This document shows, piece after piece, positions 26,217-35,446 of a DNA stretch of 64,000 nucleotides. Where the stretch lies: positions 124,001 through 188,000 of the forward strand of contig CAYXGY010000002.1 in the NCBI GenBank assembly GCA_964464895.1. Reading direction: 5' to 3'. Position numbers and translations under genes: made by a program. Numbering within the stretch: the stretch's first letter is position 1; every line of letters starts with the position of its first letter. The stretch comes from Helicobacter_D sp964464895 (GTDB lineage Bacteria; Campylobacterota; Campylobacteria; Campylobacterales; Helicobacteraceae). The notes under the pieces are model-generated. The model was not told where the DNA came from and made no database searches. It saw nothing but the letters and a program-made list of their open reading frames with translations.

Positions 26217-28481
26217 ATGCGTTTTTCCCCTAAAATTAAAACTTTTTTATTCTTTGCGGCTTTATTAATCCTTTCAACTCCAATCTTTGCGGCAGCGAAA
26301 CTACCCATTATCAAAGAAGTGCGCTATGTTGGGCTAAATTATATTTCTCCTTTGATTGCTAATGAGATTGCCAAGATTCACCTCAATGAACCCCTAGATG
26401 TTAATCGTATAGATACTTCTATCCATAATTTCTATACACAGGGTTATTTCAAGGATATTTGGGTAACAGAAGAGCAGGGGATTTTGACTTATCACTTTGT
26501 AGAAAAACCTGTGATTGCGAGCTTGATTATTAGTGGTTATGGCGCAGGAAAAGAACAAGAAGTAATTGATAAGGAAATCGGGCTCAAAAAGGGTGATGTT
26601 TATGATGAATCCAAAATTGCCAATGTGCGCAAAAGAATTATTGATTTACTAGAAACGCAAGGGTATTATGATACGATTGTTGAAGTTAAGACAGAAGAAC
26701 TTTCTCCCAATGCTTTGAAAGTTACATTAGAAATCAATAAAGGAAAAGAAATTATTATCCAAAAAGCCAATTATTATGGTAGAGAGAATCTAAAGATTTC
26801 ACGCATTGAAGCGGCTACTGCTAATAAAGAAAGAGAGTTTCTTGGCTGGATGTGGGGATTTAATAGTGGGAAGTTACGCGTCAATGAGATTGAAACTGAT
26901 GGTCTTAGGATTCGTGATTTGTATATGCAAAAAGGTTATTTAGACGCCGAAGTGAGCACACCTTTTTTAAAGACAGATTTTACGACTTATGAGGCAGAGC
27001 TTGATTTTTATATCAACGAAGGGGAGCTGTATAAGGTTTCAGAGATTGAAATCGTATTAGAAGAAGATGTGATTGATATAAAAAATTTATATAATACAAT
27101 TAAATCCAAAAAAGGTAAAAAGTTTAATATTGATACTATGCGCAAAGACGCAGAAGCAATTCGCTATAAAATAGGGGATTTGGGTTATGCTTTTACAAGG
27201 GTAACGCCGGATTTGGACAAAGACAAAGAAAATAGTGAAGTGAGAATCGTGTATTATGTGCAACCAGGGAAAAAGGTAACTATTAACGATGTGTTAATTT
27301 CGGGAAACAATAGAACGCTTGATCGCGTAATCCGCCGCAATGTTTTATTGTCTCCGGGTGATGAATATGAAATGAGTAAGATTGCTCTTTCTAAAAATGC
27401 TATTATGCGCACAGGTGGCTTTGAAAGTGTGGAGATTCAAGAAGAACGTATAGACGAAGAACGTGTAAATTTGCTCGTAAATGTCAAAGAGGGTAAAACA
27501 GGGGAATTTGTCTTTGGTATTGGATATGGAAGCTATGATGGATTGATGGGGAGTGTGTCCGTCAAAGACCGAAATATTTTCGGGACAGGTTTGACGGCAG
27601 GAATTTATTTGGACAAAAGTGAAGTTTCAAACTCTTATCGTGTGAATCTTTATAATCCCGCAGTATTGGATAGCGATTATTCGCTTTCAACTGATGTTTA
27701 TCAATTAGAATATGATGATTATGATTATACAGAAATGATGACAGGTTTCAATATCGTAGGTGGGCGTAAGATTTGGAATCATTTAGATTTGAACTTGGGC
27801 TATACTTATCAAGAAACGAAACTTTCTAACTTTGATAATCCCTTGCTAAGAGACCTTTATTATCGGTATTATTTGGGTGAAAGATATGCGAAATCTTCAG
27901 TAATTCCGAGTCTTAATTATGATAGTACAGATGCTTATTTTTTCCCAAAAAGTGGAATCAAATTCACAGGTAGTACCGAGTTTGCTGGAATAGGGGGGGA
28001 TGCAGAGTTTATTAAATATTATGGGACATTTAATCTTTATCAATCTATTGAGGATTGGACAGATTTGGATTTGATTTTTAGATACCGCGCAAAAGCAGGA
28101 TATGCACAAGATGAGGGATTTTTGCCAATCAATGAAAAATTCTATTTGGGTGGTGTAAGCAGTGTGCGAGGATTCCAAAATCGCTCCATTACCCCACGTG
28201 ATAGTGATGGCTTAAGAATCGGTGGAAAACAAATGTTTTATAATACGGTGGAGTTTAGTTATGGTATGTTTGAGACCGTTCAAATGCGTTTGCTTGCATT
28301 CTATGACTTTGGAATGATTGGGGAAGAGAGTATCAATGACATTAAACGTAGCTCTGTGGGTCTAGGTATTGAGTGGATTTCTCCTATTGGCGCAATCAAT
28401 TTCTTATTCCCTCGCGCACTAGACAATAAGCCAGGTGATGATACTTCTTCGTTTGAATTTACAATGGGGCAGAGATTTTAA
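26217..28481 (+). CDS. bamA: Outer-membrane protein assembly factor BamA
   Basis: The core of the machinery that folds beta-barrel proteins into the outer membrane. The signal peptide (FLFFAALLILSTPIFAAA) is followed by five POTRA-type repeats (for example IKEVRYVGLNYISPLIANEI and KVTINDVLISGNNRTLDRVI) and then a C-terminal barrel with the VRGFQNRSI motif and terminal aromatic (EFTMGQRF). The 754-residue length is normal. A short G7 run in the barrel is in frame. Its TAA and the next gene's ATG overlap (TAATG). Confidence 0.96.
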   Translation: MRFSPKIKTFLFFAALLILSTPIFAAAKLPIIKEVRYVGLNYISPLIANEIAKIHLNEPLDVNRIDTSIHNFYTQGYFKDIWVTEEQGILTYHFVEKPVIASLIISGYGAGKEQEVIDKEIGLKKGDVYDESKIANVRKRIIDLLETQGYYDTIVEVKTEELSPNALKVTLEINKGKEIIIQKANYYGRENLKISRIEAATANKEREFLGWMWGFNSGKLRVNEIETDGLRIRDLYMQKGYLDAEVSTPFLKTDFTTYEAELDFYINEGELYKVSEIEIVLEEDVIDIKNLYNTIKSKKGKKFNIDTMRKDAEAIRYKIGDLGYAFTRVTPDLDKDKENSEVRIVYYVQPGKKVTINDVLISGNNRTLDRVIRRNVLLSPGDEYEMSKIALSKNAIMRTGGFESVEIQEERIDEERVNLLVNVKEGKTGEFVFGIGYGSYDGLMGSVSVKDRNIFGTGLTAGIYLDKSEVSNSYRVNLYNPAVLDSDYSLSTDVYQLEYDDYDYTEMMTGFNIVGGRKIWNHLDLNLGYTYQETKLSNFDNPLLRDLYYRYYLGERYAKSSVIPSLNYDSTDAYFFPKSGIKFTGSTEFAGIGGDAEFIKYYGTFNLYQSIEDWTDLDLIFRYRAKAGYAQDEGFLPINEKFYLGGVSSVRGFQNRSITPRDSDGLRIGGKQMFYNTVEFSYGMFETVQMRLLAFYDFGMIGEESINDIKRSSVGLGIEWISPIGAINFLFPRALDNKPGDDTSSFEFTMGQRF

Positions 28482-29626
28482 TGAATCCTATGGAATCACA
28501 GCATTATAAAAACACAAAAGAAATGCGAGCAGTTTTTGCGAAAAACTCACAAGAAGCCAATACATCAGTAAAAGTAAAATTGCCTCGCGTCAGTCGAGAG
28601 GAAATTTTGGATTTAATGCAAAATACTTCGCTTAAAGAATTGGGGGAACGTGCTTTAGGAATCAAAAAGCAATTACATTCGGATAATCTTACGACTTTTG
28701 TCGTAGATAGAAATATCAATTATACAAATATTTGTTGGGTAGATTGCAAGTTCTGTGCCTTTAAAAGACGCATTAACGAGAATGAAACCTATATTTTAAG
28801 CTTTGAAGAAATTGATAGAAAAATTGATGAATTGTTAGGAATTGGTGGCACACAGATTCTTTTTCAAGGGGGCGTGCATCCAAGCTTAAAGATTGAATGG
28901 TATGAGGATTTGGTGAGACATATTGCGCAGAAATATCCACAGATTACCTTGCACGGATTTTCCGCCATTGAGATTGATTACATTGCAAAAATTTCCAAAA
29001 TCTCTATTCGTGAAGTGTTAGAGCGTTTGCAAAAATGTGGTCTAGCGTCTATTCCCGGTGCGGGGGCAGAGATTTTAAGTGATAAAGTGCGAGACATTAT
29101 TGCTCCCAAGAAGTTGGATAGTAGCCAATGGATAGAAGTGCATAAGGAGGCGCATAAATTAGGGATAAAAAGCACGGCTACAATGATGTTTGGAAGTGTA
29201 GAAAGCAATGAAGACATTGTAGAGCATTGGGAGAGAATCCGAGATTTGCAGGATTTAACCAATGGCTTTAGAGCGTTTATTCTGTGGAGTTTTCAACCTG
29301 CTTTTACTCCATTGCAAAAAGAATTTCCCAACCTGCACAAAGCCTCCTCAAACCGCTATCTAAGGCTTCTTGCGTGCAGTAGGATTTTTTTGGATAATTT
29401 TCAAAATATTCAGAGTAGTTGGGTTACACAAGGCTCGTATATTGGACAACTCGCATTGCTTTTTGGGGCAAATGACTTGGGGAGCACAATGATGGAAGAA
29501 AATGTAGTCGCAGCGGCAGGAGCTAGTAATTCTATGAATCAAGCCGAGATGATTTCATTGATTCGTGATATTGGAGAAATTCCAGCCAAACGTGACACAG
29601 CATATAATATTTTAGAGCAGTTTTAA
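28481..29626 (+). CDS. mqnC: Radical SAM futalosine-pathway enzyme, probably cyclic dehypoxanthinyl futalosine synthase MqnC
   Basis: A 381-residue radical SAM protein of the MqnC/CofG type. The cluster motif is in CWVDCKFCAFKRR, preceded by VVDRNINYTNI. SIPGAGAEILSDKVRDIIAP and MMFGSVESNEDIVEHWERI follow. MqnC cyclises dehypoxanthine futalosine in menaquinone synthesis. Gene order bamA-mqnC-M16 protease is the H. pylori HP0655-HP0657 order. MqnE is a close relative, but the sequence and position favour MqnC. Confidence 0.85.
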   Translation: MNPMESQHYKNTKEMRAVFAKNSQEANTSVKVKLPRVSREEILDLMQNTSLKELGERALGIKKQLHSDNLTTFVVDRNINYTNICWVDCKFCAFKRRINENETYILSFEEIDRKIDELLGIGGTQILFQGGVHPSLKIEWYEDLVRHIAQKYPQITLHGFSAIEIDYIAKISKISIREVLERLQKCGLASIPGAGAEILSDKVRDIIAPKKLDSSQWIEVHKEAHKLGIKSTATMMFGSVESNEDIVEHWERIRDLQDLTNGFRAFILWSFQPAFTPLQKEFPNLHKASSNRYLRLLACSRIFLDNFQNIQSSWVTQGSYIGQLALLFGANDLGSTMMEENVVAAAGASNSMNQAEMISLIRDIGEIPAKRDTAYNILEQF

Positions 29627-29627
29627 A

Positions 29628-30926
29628 GTGAAAAAGTTTTTCGTAATCTTTTTTGGTTTTTGGTTCTTGAAAGGAAGTTTGATGGCAATTGAAATAAAAA
29701 ATTTGCATATAAATGGCGTAGAAATTCCTGTAATTTATGAGCGAAGCACGCAATTACCTTTGTTTTATATCCAGCTCATTTTTAAAGGGGCAGGAGGAGT
29801 GAGTAATGGCAAAAATCTAGGATTATCCGATATTACAAGCTCTTTGCTAAATGAAGGGACGAAAGAATTAGGCGTTACGAAATTTTCTAAAAAACTAGAG
29901 GAAAAAGCCCTCACATTAAATGTGGGGAGTGGATTAGAGACTTTAAGCTTCACATTAAGCGGAATGAGTGCAATGCAAAAAGACGGAATCTCTCTTTTAA
30001 AAGAATTGCTTCATAGTCCAAATTTCACACAAAAAGCATTAGATAAAGTCAAAGAAAACTCATTAGTAGCGATTTTAGAGAGAGAAAACGACTATGATTA
30101 TCAGGCAAGTCGCGTCTTGAAGTCTATGCTTTTTAAAGGAAGTGCGTTAGAATTTCCTTTAAGCGGCACGCGGGATTCTATCGCTAAAATTACTCTAAAA
30201 GAAGTAGAAAGATTCTACCAACAATATATCAATTTAAGTTCTTTGATTCTTGTCGTGGGTGGAGATATGGATTTTATAAATGCCGCCAAGGAATTAGAAA
30301 GTGCGTTGAAACAATTGCCACAAGGAAAATCTATCATATTAATGCCCATTATCGCGCGCGATTCTATGCAAACAAAACGTTTATTAAAGGAGACGCAACA
30401 AGCCTATATTCATTTTGGTGCTCCGCTTGAAGTCGCGAATTTACAGAAAGAATCCGCATTACTTAAGGTAGCATCTTTCGTTCTTGGCGGGAGTGGATTT
30501 GGCAGTCGTATGTTAGAGGAAGTGCGCGTCAAACGTGGGCTTGCGTATTCCGCTGTAATGCGATTGAATGCGACACATACGCAAGCTTGGGCGCAAGGGT
30601 ATCTACAAACAAGCCTGAAAAATGAGAAAGAAGCGCGAAATCTTGTTCAAGAAGTGGTAGATGAATTTGTCAAAAATGGAATCACGGAGAAAGAACTTCA
30701 AGAAGCCAAACATTATTTGCTAGGCAGTGAGCCTTTGCGTAATGAAACACTCTCACAAAGACTAGGGGTGGCTTTCCATAATTATTATAATGGTTTGCCA
30801 TTGGATTTTAACCAACAAGTCTTAGAAGAGATTTCAAAACTCACTTTAAAAGAAGTTAATCATTACATTAAGACGCACAAAGAGATTCAAAAACTCAGTT
30901 TTGCAATTGTGAGTGCAGAAGATTAA
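29628..30926 (+). CDS. M16 peptidase-family protein lacking the zinc motif
   Basis: A 432-residue exported protein (N-terminal hydrophobic VIFFGFWFLKGSLMA) with the two-lobed M16 architecture. The family's HxxEH zinc site should lie in the segment that here reads NLGLSDITSSLLNEGTKEL, where neither His nor Glu is in place. The second half keeps FVLGGSGFGSRMLEEVRVK and AYSAV. It probably acts as a non-catalytic partner, as in heterodimeric M16 enzymes. The start is a GTG one base after the mqnC stop. Confidence 0.8.
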   Translation: MKKFFVIFFGFWFLKGSLMAIEIKNLHINGVEIPVIYERSTQLPLFYIQLIFKGAGGVSNGKNLGLSDITSSLLNEGTKELGVTKFSKKLEEKALTLNVGSGLETLSFTLSGMSAMQKDGISLLKELLHSPNFTQKALDKVKENSLVAILERENDYDYQASRVLKSMLFKGSALEFPLSGTRDSIAKITLKEVERFYQQYINLSSLILVVGGDMDFINAAKELESALKQLPQGKSIILMPIIARDSMQTKRLLKETQQAYIHFGAPLEVANLQKESALLKVASFVLGGSGFGSRMLEEVRVKRGLAYSAVMRLNATHTQAWAQGYLQTSLKNEKEARNLVQEVVDEFVKNGITEKELQEAKHYLLGSEPLRNETLSQRLGVAFHNYYNGLPLDFNQQVLEEISKLTLKEVNHYIKTHKEIQKLSFAIVSAED

Positions 30927-30938
30927 CTAGAGTTAATA

Positions 30939-32732
30939 TTGATTTCAAATAAGCTTGGAAAAACCCCTTTTGAAGCCATTTTACATCATTTGCCAAAAGG
31001 CTATACTGATACTTTTTTAAGCCAATCTTTGGAGGCAGGTAAAAATGTAGTTTTGGAAGTGGAGGTGCGGGATTATAAGAATCTCAAGACGACAGCATAC
31101 GCTTTGTGCTTTGTTCCAAGATTCCATTGTGAAATTGAAATGTTAATCTTTCACGCTAAACCTTATCATAAGAGTATTTTTAAAATAGATTCTGAACTAA
31201 TTGTTAGCGGAAAGCTCCAAAAAAATGCTGTGGGATTGTATGTTTTACTCCAGCCTAAAGTTCTAAAAAAGACAGATGAAATTGTGTTAAACTTTGGATT
31301 TAAAGGTGCGAAAGAGAAAAGTTTGAGAGATTTTAGCGCAGAGGTTTCTTTAGAATCTTTATGCTCTTTTTATCCTAAAGTGCCTTTATGGGTTTTGGAA
31401 TCTCTCGTGGAAATTTATCACCCTTGTGCAAAGTTTGTGCAAGATTTCGCTAGAAACCATGGATTTTTTGGCAAAAATTTAGAAGCGATTAAATTTGTTG
31501 AGATTTATGAATATATGCGTCTTTTGCGCTCAAAGAGACTTCATTTTCCTAGCCTTGCTTCCTTGAATGGAGAGATAGAATCTTGGATACAAACCTTGCC
31601 CTTTAAGCTTACTAAAGGACAAAACAATGCAATCCGTGAGATTCAAGAATCACTAAAAAGCAATCAATCGTCAAGAAGAGTAATTGTCGGTGATGTGGGT
31701 TGTGGGAAAACCCTTGTGATTTTGGCGAGTGTAATGATTGCTTATCCTCATCGTAGTGTGCTGATGGTTCCTACTTCTATTTTGGCAAAGCAGCTTTTCA
31801 ATGAGGCAAAGAAACTCTTGCCCAAGTCTTTAAAAGTCGCACTTCTAACGCAAAGCGATAAAAGTGGGGATTTGGAACAAAGTGATTTCATCATTGGCAC
31901 ACACGCATTGCTTTACCGAGATTTGAGCAACTGCGCACTTGTAATGATAGATGAGCAACATCGCTTTGGAACGGCACAGAGAAATGCCTTAGAGAAAATG
32001 TTTGCTTGCGATTCTAAGCGCGCACATATTTTGCAGTTTTCTGCAACACCTATTCCACGCACGCAAGCAATGATAGAATCTAATTTTTTGGATTTTAGCT
32101 TTATTAAAGATTTGCCCTTTAAAAAAGATATTACAACCAAAGTCATCTATAAAAACGATTTTAAGAATTTATTAGAGCACATCAAGGCAGAGATTTGGCA
32201 AAAACATCAAATCATTATTGTGTATCCTTTGGTAGAGGAGAGTGAAAATTCTAATTATACCGCATTAAAAGAAGGCGAAGAGTTTTGGAGAAAGAATTTT
32301 GAAAATGTATATAGCACGCACGGCAAGGATAAGAATAAAGAACAGATTTTGGAGGAATTTCGGGAGCAGGGCAATATTTTGCTCGCAACCACAGTAATTG
32401 AAGTAGGAATCTCCTTGCCAAATTTGAGCACGATTATCATTGTGGGTGCAGAGCGATTGGGGCTAGCCACTTTGCACCAACTGCGTGGGAGAGTGAGTCG
32501 CAATGGTTTGAAAGGCTATTGCTTTTTATTCACAAAACAAAAGGAAACTGAACGTTTGTTGAGATTTTGTCAAACCCAAAATGGATTTGAAATTGCACAA
32601 ATGGATTTGGAATATCGCAATAGCGGAGATTTGTTAAGTGGAGAAGTGCAAAGTGGTAGGCAATTTCATTGGGTGAATTTAGGGAGTGATGAACGTATCA
32701 TCAAAGAAGCGAAAATTGCGTTAGATTCGTGA
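30939..32732 (+). CDS. recG: ATP-dependent DNA helicase RecG
   Basis: A superfamily 2 helicase that regresses stalled replication forks. It has an N-terminal wedge/OB region, Walker A VGDVGCGKTLVIL, Walker B MIDEQHRFG, motif III LQFSATPIPRT, and motifs V and VI in VIEVGISLPNLST and HQLRGRVSR. The 597 residues make it about 100 shorter than E. coli RecG, as usual in Campylobacterota. The start is a TTG 12 bases after the M16 gene. Confidence 0.93.
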   Translation: MISNKLGKTPFEAILHHLPKGYTDTFLSQSLEAGKNVVLEVEVRDYKNLKTTAYALCFVPRFHCEIEMLIFHAKPYHKSIFKIDSELIVSGKLQKNAVGLYVLLQPKVLKKTDEIVLNFGFKGAKEKSLRDFSAEVSLESLCSFYPKVPLWVLESLVEIYHPCAKFVQDFARNHGFFGKNLEAIKFVEIYEYMRLLRSKRLHFPSLASLNGEIESWIQTLPFKLTKGQNNAIREIQESLKSNQSSRRVIVGDVGCGKTLVILASVMIAYPHRSVLMVPTSILAKQLFNEAKKLLPKSLKVALLTQSDKSGDLEQSDFIIGTHALLYRDLSNCALVMIDEQHRFGTAQRNALEKMFACDSKRAHILQFSATPIPRTQAMIESNFLDFSFIKDLPFKKDITTKVIYKNDFKNLLEHIKAEIWQKHQIIIVYPLVEESENSNYTALKEGEEFWRKNFENVYSTHGKDKNKEQILEEFREQGNILLATTVIEVGISLPNLSTIIIVGAERLGLATLHQLRGRVSRNGLKGYCFLFTKQKETERLLRFCQTQNGFEIAQMDLEYRNSGDLLSGEVQSGRQFHWVNLGSDERIIKEAKIALDS

Positions 32733-32738
32733 ATGTAG

Positions 32739-32744
32739 TATAAT
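32739..32744 (+). promoter_or_regulatory. Predicted -10 box for the radical SAM gene
   Basis: TATAAT just after the recG stop, 25 bases before the next ATG. Any -35 would lie inside the recG coding sequence. Confidence 0.5.
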
Positions 32745-32768
32745 TGGCAAAAATTATCAAGGTAATTA

Positions 32769-33761
32769 ATGGAAAAAGCAATAAATTATCATCAATTTTT
32801 AGAGAATCCTGTATTTGTCTTGCGCTATATTGATCAAAATATGGAATGGTATGCTTCTTATTTAGCAGGAAAAAGAGGCATTGGAAGGATTTTTAGGTAT
32901 CCTTATGCTTGTTTGATGAAAAAGTTTTTTTTAAACAATTATTTTCAAAGACGTGTTTTGCGCGGAATCATAGATATTCCTTATGTAGAAGTTGTTTTGA
33001 CAACTAAATGCACCTTACGTTGCGAGCATTGCGCTAACTTAATGCAATATTTTTCTAATAAAATGCAATATACGTGCAGTTTGGATAGCGTGATAGAGAG
33101 TTTAGAGTGTTTGTGCCAAAAGGTTGCTAGTATTGGGAAATTGCGTTTGATTGGAGGAGAACCTTTTTTGTTTAAGGATATGCCACAACTCTTAGATTAT
33201 GTAGAATCCAAAACGCAAATTTTGACTTATGACATTGTAACCAATGCGAGTATTGACATTAAAGAGCCAATTTTACAAAGACTTGCAAAGTCTAAAAAAA
33301 ATTGTAAAGTTTCTATTTCTGATTATTCTCACGTGGAAGGTATTCGTCTCAAGCAAACAAGTATCTTTGAGAATCTAAAAAAATACAATGTGCCTTTTTC
33401 ATTTTTAAAGGGTGGTACTTGGTTAAAGCTTGAAAGAATTCATAAAAGAAATAGAAATAAGGAACAAAATGTCGCGAGTTTTCTAGCGTGCTATCAAAGA
33501 AAATGCACGAGTTTGATTGGGGGGGGGACTCCCAAGGGGGCAATATTTGTTTGCGGAATGGCAAGCTCACTTTCTAAGCTAAAGGGATTAGAGGAATTTC
33601 AAGGTGAATATATAGATTTGATGAGAGATGAGCCAATAAAGTTTTTAGAATTTTACACACGAGACTTTTACCAATTTTGCGATTATTGTCAAGATTATTC
33701 TAAGCCTACAGAATCTATCCCTTCCGCAGCCCAAACAAGAGAAGTGTTGCAAATTAAATAA
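32769..33761 (+). CDS. Radical SAM protein with an in-frame G9 tract, candidate phase-variable gene
   Basis: A 330-residue protein with the radical SAM cluster motif VVLTTKCTLRCEHCANL near residue 80 and the GGEP motif in LRLIGGEPFLF. Extra Cys in CYQRKC, FVCGM and FCDYCQDYS near the C terminus suggest an auxiliary (SPASM/twitch-like) Fe-S site. A run of nine G at 33519-33527 lies in SLIGGGTPK, before the last cysteines. With nine the frame is open (ON); eight or ten G would stop it about 20 codons later. The substrate is unknown, and no peptide substrate is obvious nearby. Confidence 0.75.
   Translation: MEKAINYHQFLENPVFVLRYIDQNMEWYASYLAGKRGIGRIFRYPYACLMKKFFLNNYFQRRVLRGIIDIPYVEVVLTTKCTLRCEHCANLMQYFSNKMQYTCSLDSVIESLECLCQKVASIGKLRLIGGEPFLFKDMPQLLDYVESKTQILTYDIVTNASIDIKEPILQRLAKSKKNCKVSISDYSHVEGIRLKQTSIFENLKKYNVPFSFLKGGTWLKLERIHKRNRNKEQNVASFLACYQRKCTSLIGGGTPKGAIFVCGMASSLSKLKGLEEFQGEYIDLMRDEPIKFLEFYTRDFYQFCDYCQDYSKPTESIPSAAQTREVLQIK
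33519..33527 (+). repeat. Homopolymeric G9 tract inside the radical SAM gene
   Basis: Nine G inside the coding sequence at about codon 251. Gain or loss of one base truncates the protein and removes the C-terminal cysteines. Tract length and position are typical of Campylobacterota contingency genes. Confidence 0.85.
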
Positions 33762-33814
33762 ATTAGGCTTCTAGCAAGCCAATGGATTGAATCAAGATGT
33801 AATAGGAGGTTGCC

Positions 33815-33895
33815 TTGTTTTTTGTGGAAAATCTTGCTATTAATGAGGTTTTGAAACAGAATTTCAAAAGGAAAGAGTGGAATCTTTTTGCATAG
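33815..33895 (+). CDS. Candidate 26-residue small protein
   Basis: A TTG start with AGGAGG five bases upstream opens a 26-codon frame (begins MFFVENLAINEV, ends KRKEWNLFA). It lies 54 bases after the radical SAM gene in the same direction, in a gap that otherwise holds no gene. Evidence is the ribosome site only; it may be chance. Confidence 0.2.
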   Translation: MFFVENLAINEVLKQNFKRKEWNLFA

Positions 33896-33932
33896 AGGCT
33901 TAATTTGCCTACAATTTAAGCAAAAAGGCGCA

Positions 33933-34319
33933 TTAGAGTTTGATGAATCTAAAGGAATCTTGCGCATTTTGACAATTTGCGTCCATTTTGCATATCTTGA
34001 TTCCTCTCTCATTGAAAACATGCGCAGTATTTTGACAGGCTTTTTTGACAAGCACGATTGCACAATCACTGATAATTTCTCCTAGTATATTATGCTCTTG
34101 TCTATGCGCAATTTGTTCTTCCTTGCTCATTTCGCTATCCTTGTGCGCGCAACCCTCGCTTGTTTCTAGGTTACCGCGTGGATTCTTACGCAATTCTACC
34201 AAATCAATTTTTTTAAACATTCCCGTCCCTTTTTGCTCAAATACTGCAAAAAAGGGCGTATGTCCTGTATTGCCAAAGATTCTTAAGCTTTCATTATAGA
34301 CAGGCACAGCAATTTTCAT
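33933..34319 (-). CDS. Dinitrogenase iron-molybdenum cofactor (NifX/NifB-C-terminal-like) domain protein
   Basis: A 128-residue protein with the fold signature MKIAVPVYNESLRIFGNTGHTP... seen as IAVPVYNESLRIFGNTGHTP and FFAVFEQKGTGMF. A His/Cys-containing middle (SEGCAHKDSE; HRQEHNILGEI) and CAIVLVKKACQNTAHVFNE follow. Such proteins bind metal clusters or cofactors and occur in organisms without nitrogenase. No nif genes are seen in the window. It is monocistronic with a GGAATG-type start region. The function in this organism is unknown. Confidence 0.75.
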   Translation of the reverse strand: MKIAVPVYNESLRIFGNTGHTPFFAVFEQKGTGMFKKIDLVELRKNPRGNLETSEGCAHKDSEMSKEEQIAHRQEHNILGEIISDCAIVLVKKACQNTAHVFNERGIKICKMDANCQNAQDSFRFIKL

Positions 34320-34334
34320 TTCATTCCTTTATTT

Positions 34335-35435
34335 CTAATTTTGTGATTCTGTTTCATCTAAATGAGCATATTCAAACAAGCTTTGCTCTTGTGCGTTATT
34401 GACAAACTTTTCTTCAAATCGTTCTGTCTCTACGCCAAAAATTAATGCAAAATTGTATTTCTCGTGGATTAATTGCTCAAACAATTCTTGATGATTTTCA
34501 AAGCAACGCACTTCCGCATAAGGCATATAAATCTCTTGATAAATCTGTGGGACGAAAAGTATCAAGCGAGCCCACTTTGCATACATTGTGAAATACGCTA
34601 AATATTGTTCATAAAGCTTGATGTCCATACAGGCGAGCAAAACTTTATTTGTAGCTCCAGGTTTGGAAATGAATCCGCGTTCATCTAAATACAAGGGTTT
34701 AAAGCTAGAGATTCTCTCTAAATGCTCCATTTGCACACCCAAAGAGTATTCTTCGCAGAATCTTACCACCCGCGCAAGAGGCTGAATAAATAGCTTGGGT
34801 AGTGGAATCTCATAATCAAAGGTATTATAAAATATCTTCATACCAAAAAGCGAATAGGAATTGACTATAAAAGGCAAAACTTCGCCATCGATCTTTTCTT
34901 GAGGTAGAAGCTTGATTTCTTGTTGATTTTTGGGCAAAGGATTGAGATTGATTTGTGTGTTACAATACAAAATATAAGCAACATCGCTTGTCAAAATATA
35001 ATGCACGAGTTTTGTCAGTGAGCCACAATAACAACCTAGATTTTTTTTGGGTATAATGATTTGTGAAGCAATTTGATATTCATCAGAGCTAAGCAAAAAT
35101 AGAATTTTGTTTCCAATAATAAGATAATGACGCGCAATGCGCACGAGAGATTGTTCCAAGTCCTCTACACTAATCCAAGCGACTTCTGGGTCACTCATTG
35201 CAATATTGCCACTAAAGAGAATTCCAAATGCGCCTTTTTGCACGGCTTCTTCAATCTCTTGTTGAATTTCTTTGGGAGATTTTTTGGAGTGCGCTACAAA
35301 CAAGTCCCCTTGTTTTACATTGCTCACTTCATCGCAAATTGAATTAAAAAAAGAAATACTCGGTTGATTTAATAAAGTTCCAAATGCAATTTCTACTATC
35401 TCATTGACACTGATTTGTATTTCTTTTCTCCTCAT
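34335..35435 (-). CDS. MurF/Mur-ligase N-terminal-like protein downstream of metG
   Basis: A 366-residue protein. Its N-terminal 100 residues resemble the UDP-binding domain of Mur ligases (ISFFNSICDEVSNVKQGDLF; EEAVQKGAFGILFSG). The central ATPase P-loop (GxxGKT) of Mur ligases is missing, so it is unlikely to be an active ligase. The C-terminal part keeps no recognised motif. Its ATG follows AAGGAG and lies 12 bases after metG, so it is co-transcribed. I name it by resemblance only. Confidence 0.6.
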   Translation of the reverse strand: MRRKEIQISVNEIVEIAFGTLLNQPSISFFNSICDEVSNVKQGDLFVAHSKKSPKEIQQEIEEAVQKGAFGILFSGNIAMSDPEVAWISVEDLEQSLVRIARHYLIIGNKILFLLSSDEYQIASQIIIPKKNLGCYCGSLTKLVHYILTSDVAYILYCNTQINLNPLPKNQQEIKLLPQEKIDGEVLPFIVNSYSLFGMKIFYNTFDYEIPLPKLFIQPLARVVRFCEEYSLGVQMEHLERISSFKPLYLDERGFISKPGATNKVLLACMDIKLYEQYLAYFTMYAKWARLILFVPQIYQEIYMPYAEVRCFENHQELFEQLIHEKYNFALIFGVETERFEEKFVNNAQEQSLFEYAHLDETESQN

Positions 35436-35446
35436 TATTTTTCTCC

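Noticed and set aside
27990..28000. G7 run in bamA as a phase-variation site
   Set aside because: Seven G is short for slippage, the gene is essential, and the frame is intact.
33695..34069. A 124-codon minus-strand open frame
   Set aside because: It overlaps the end of the radical SAM gene and the NifX-like gene in another frame, and has no ribosome site or recognised motif.
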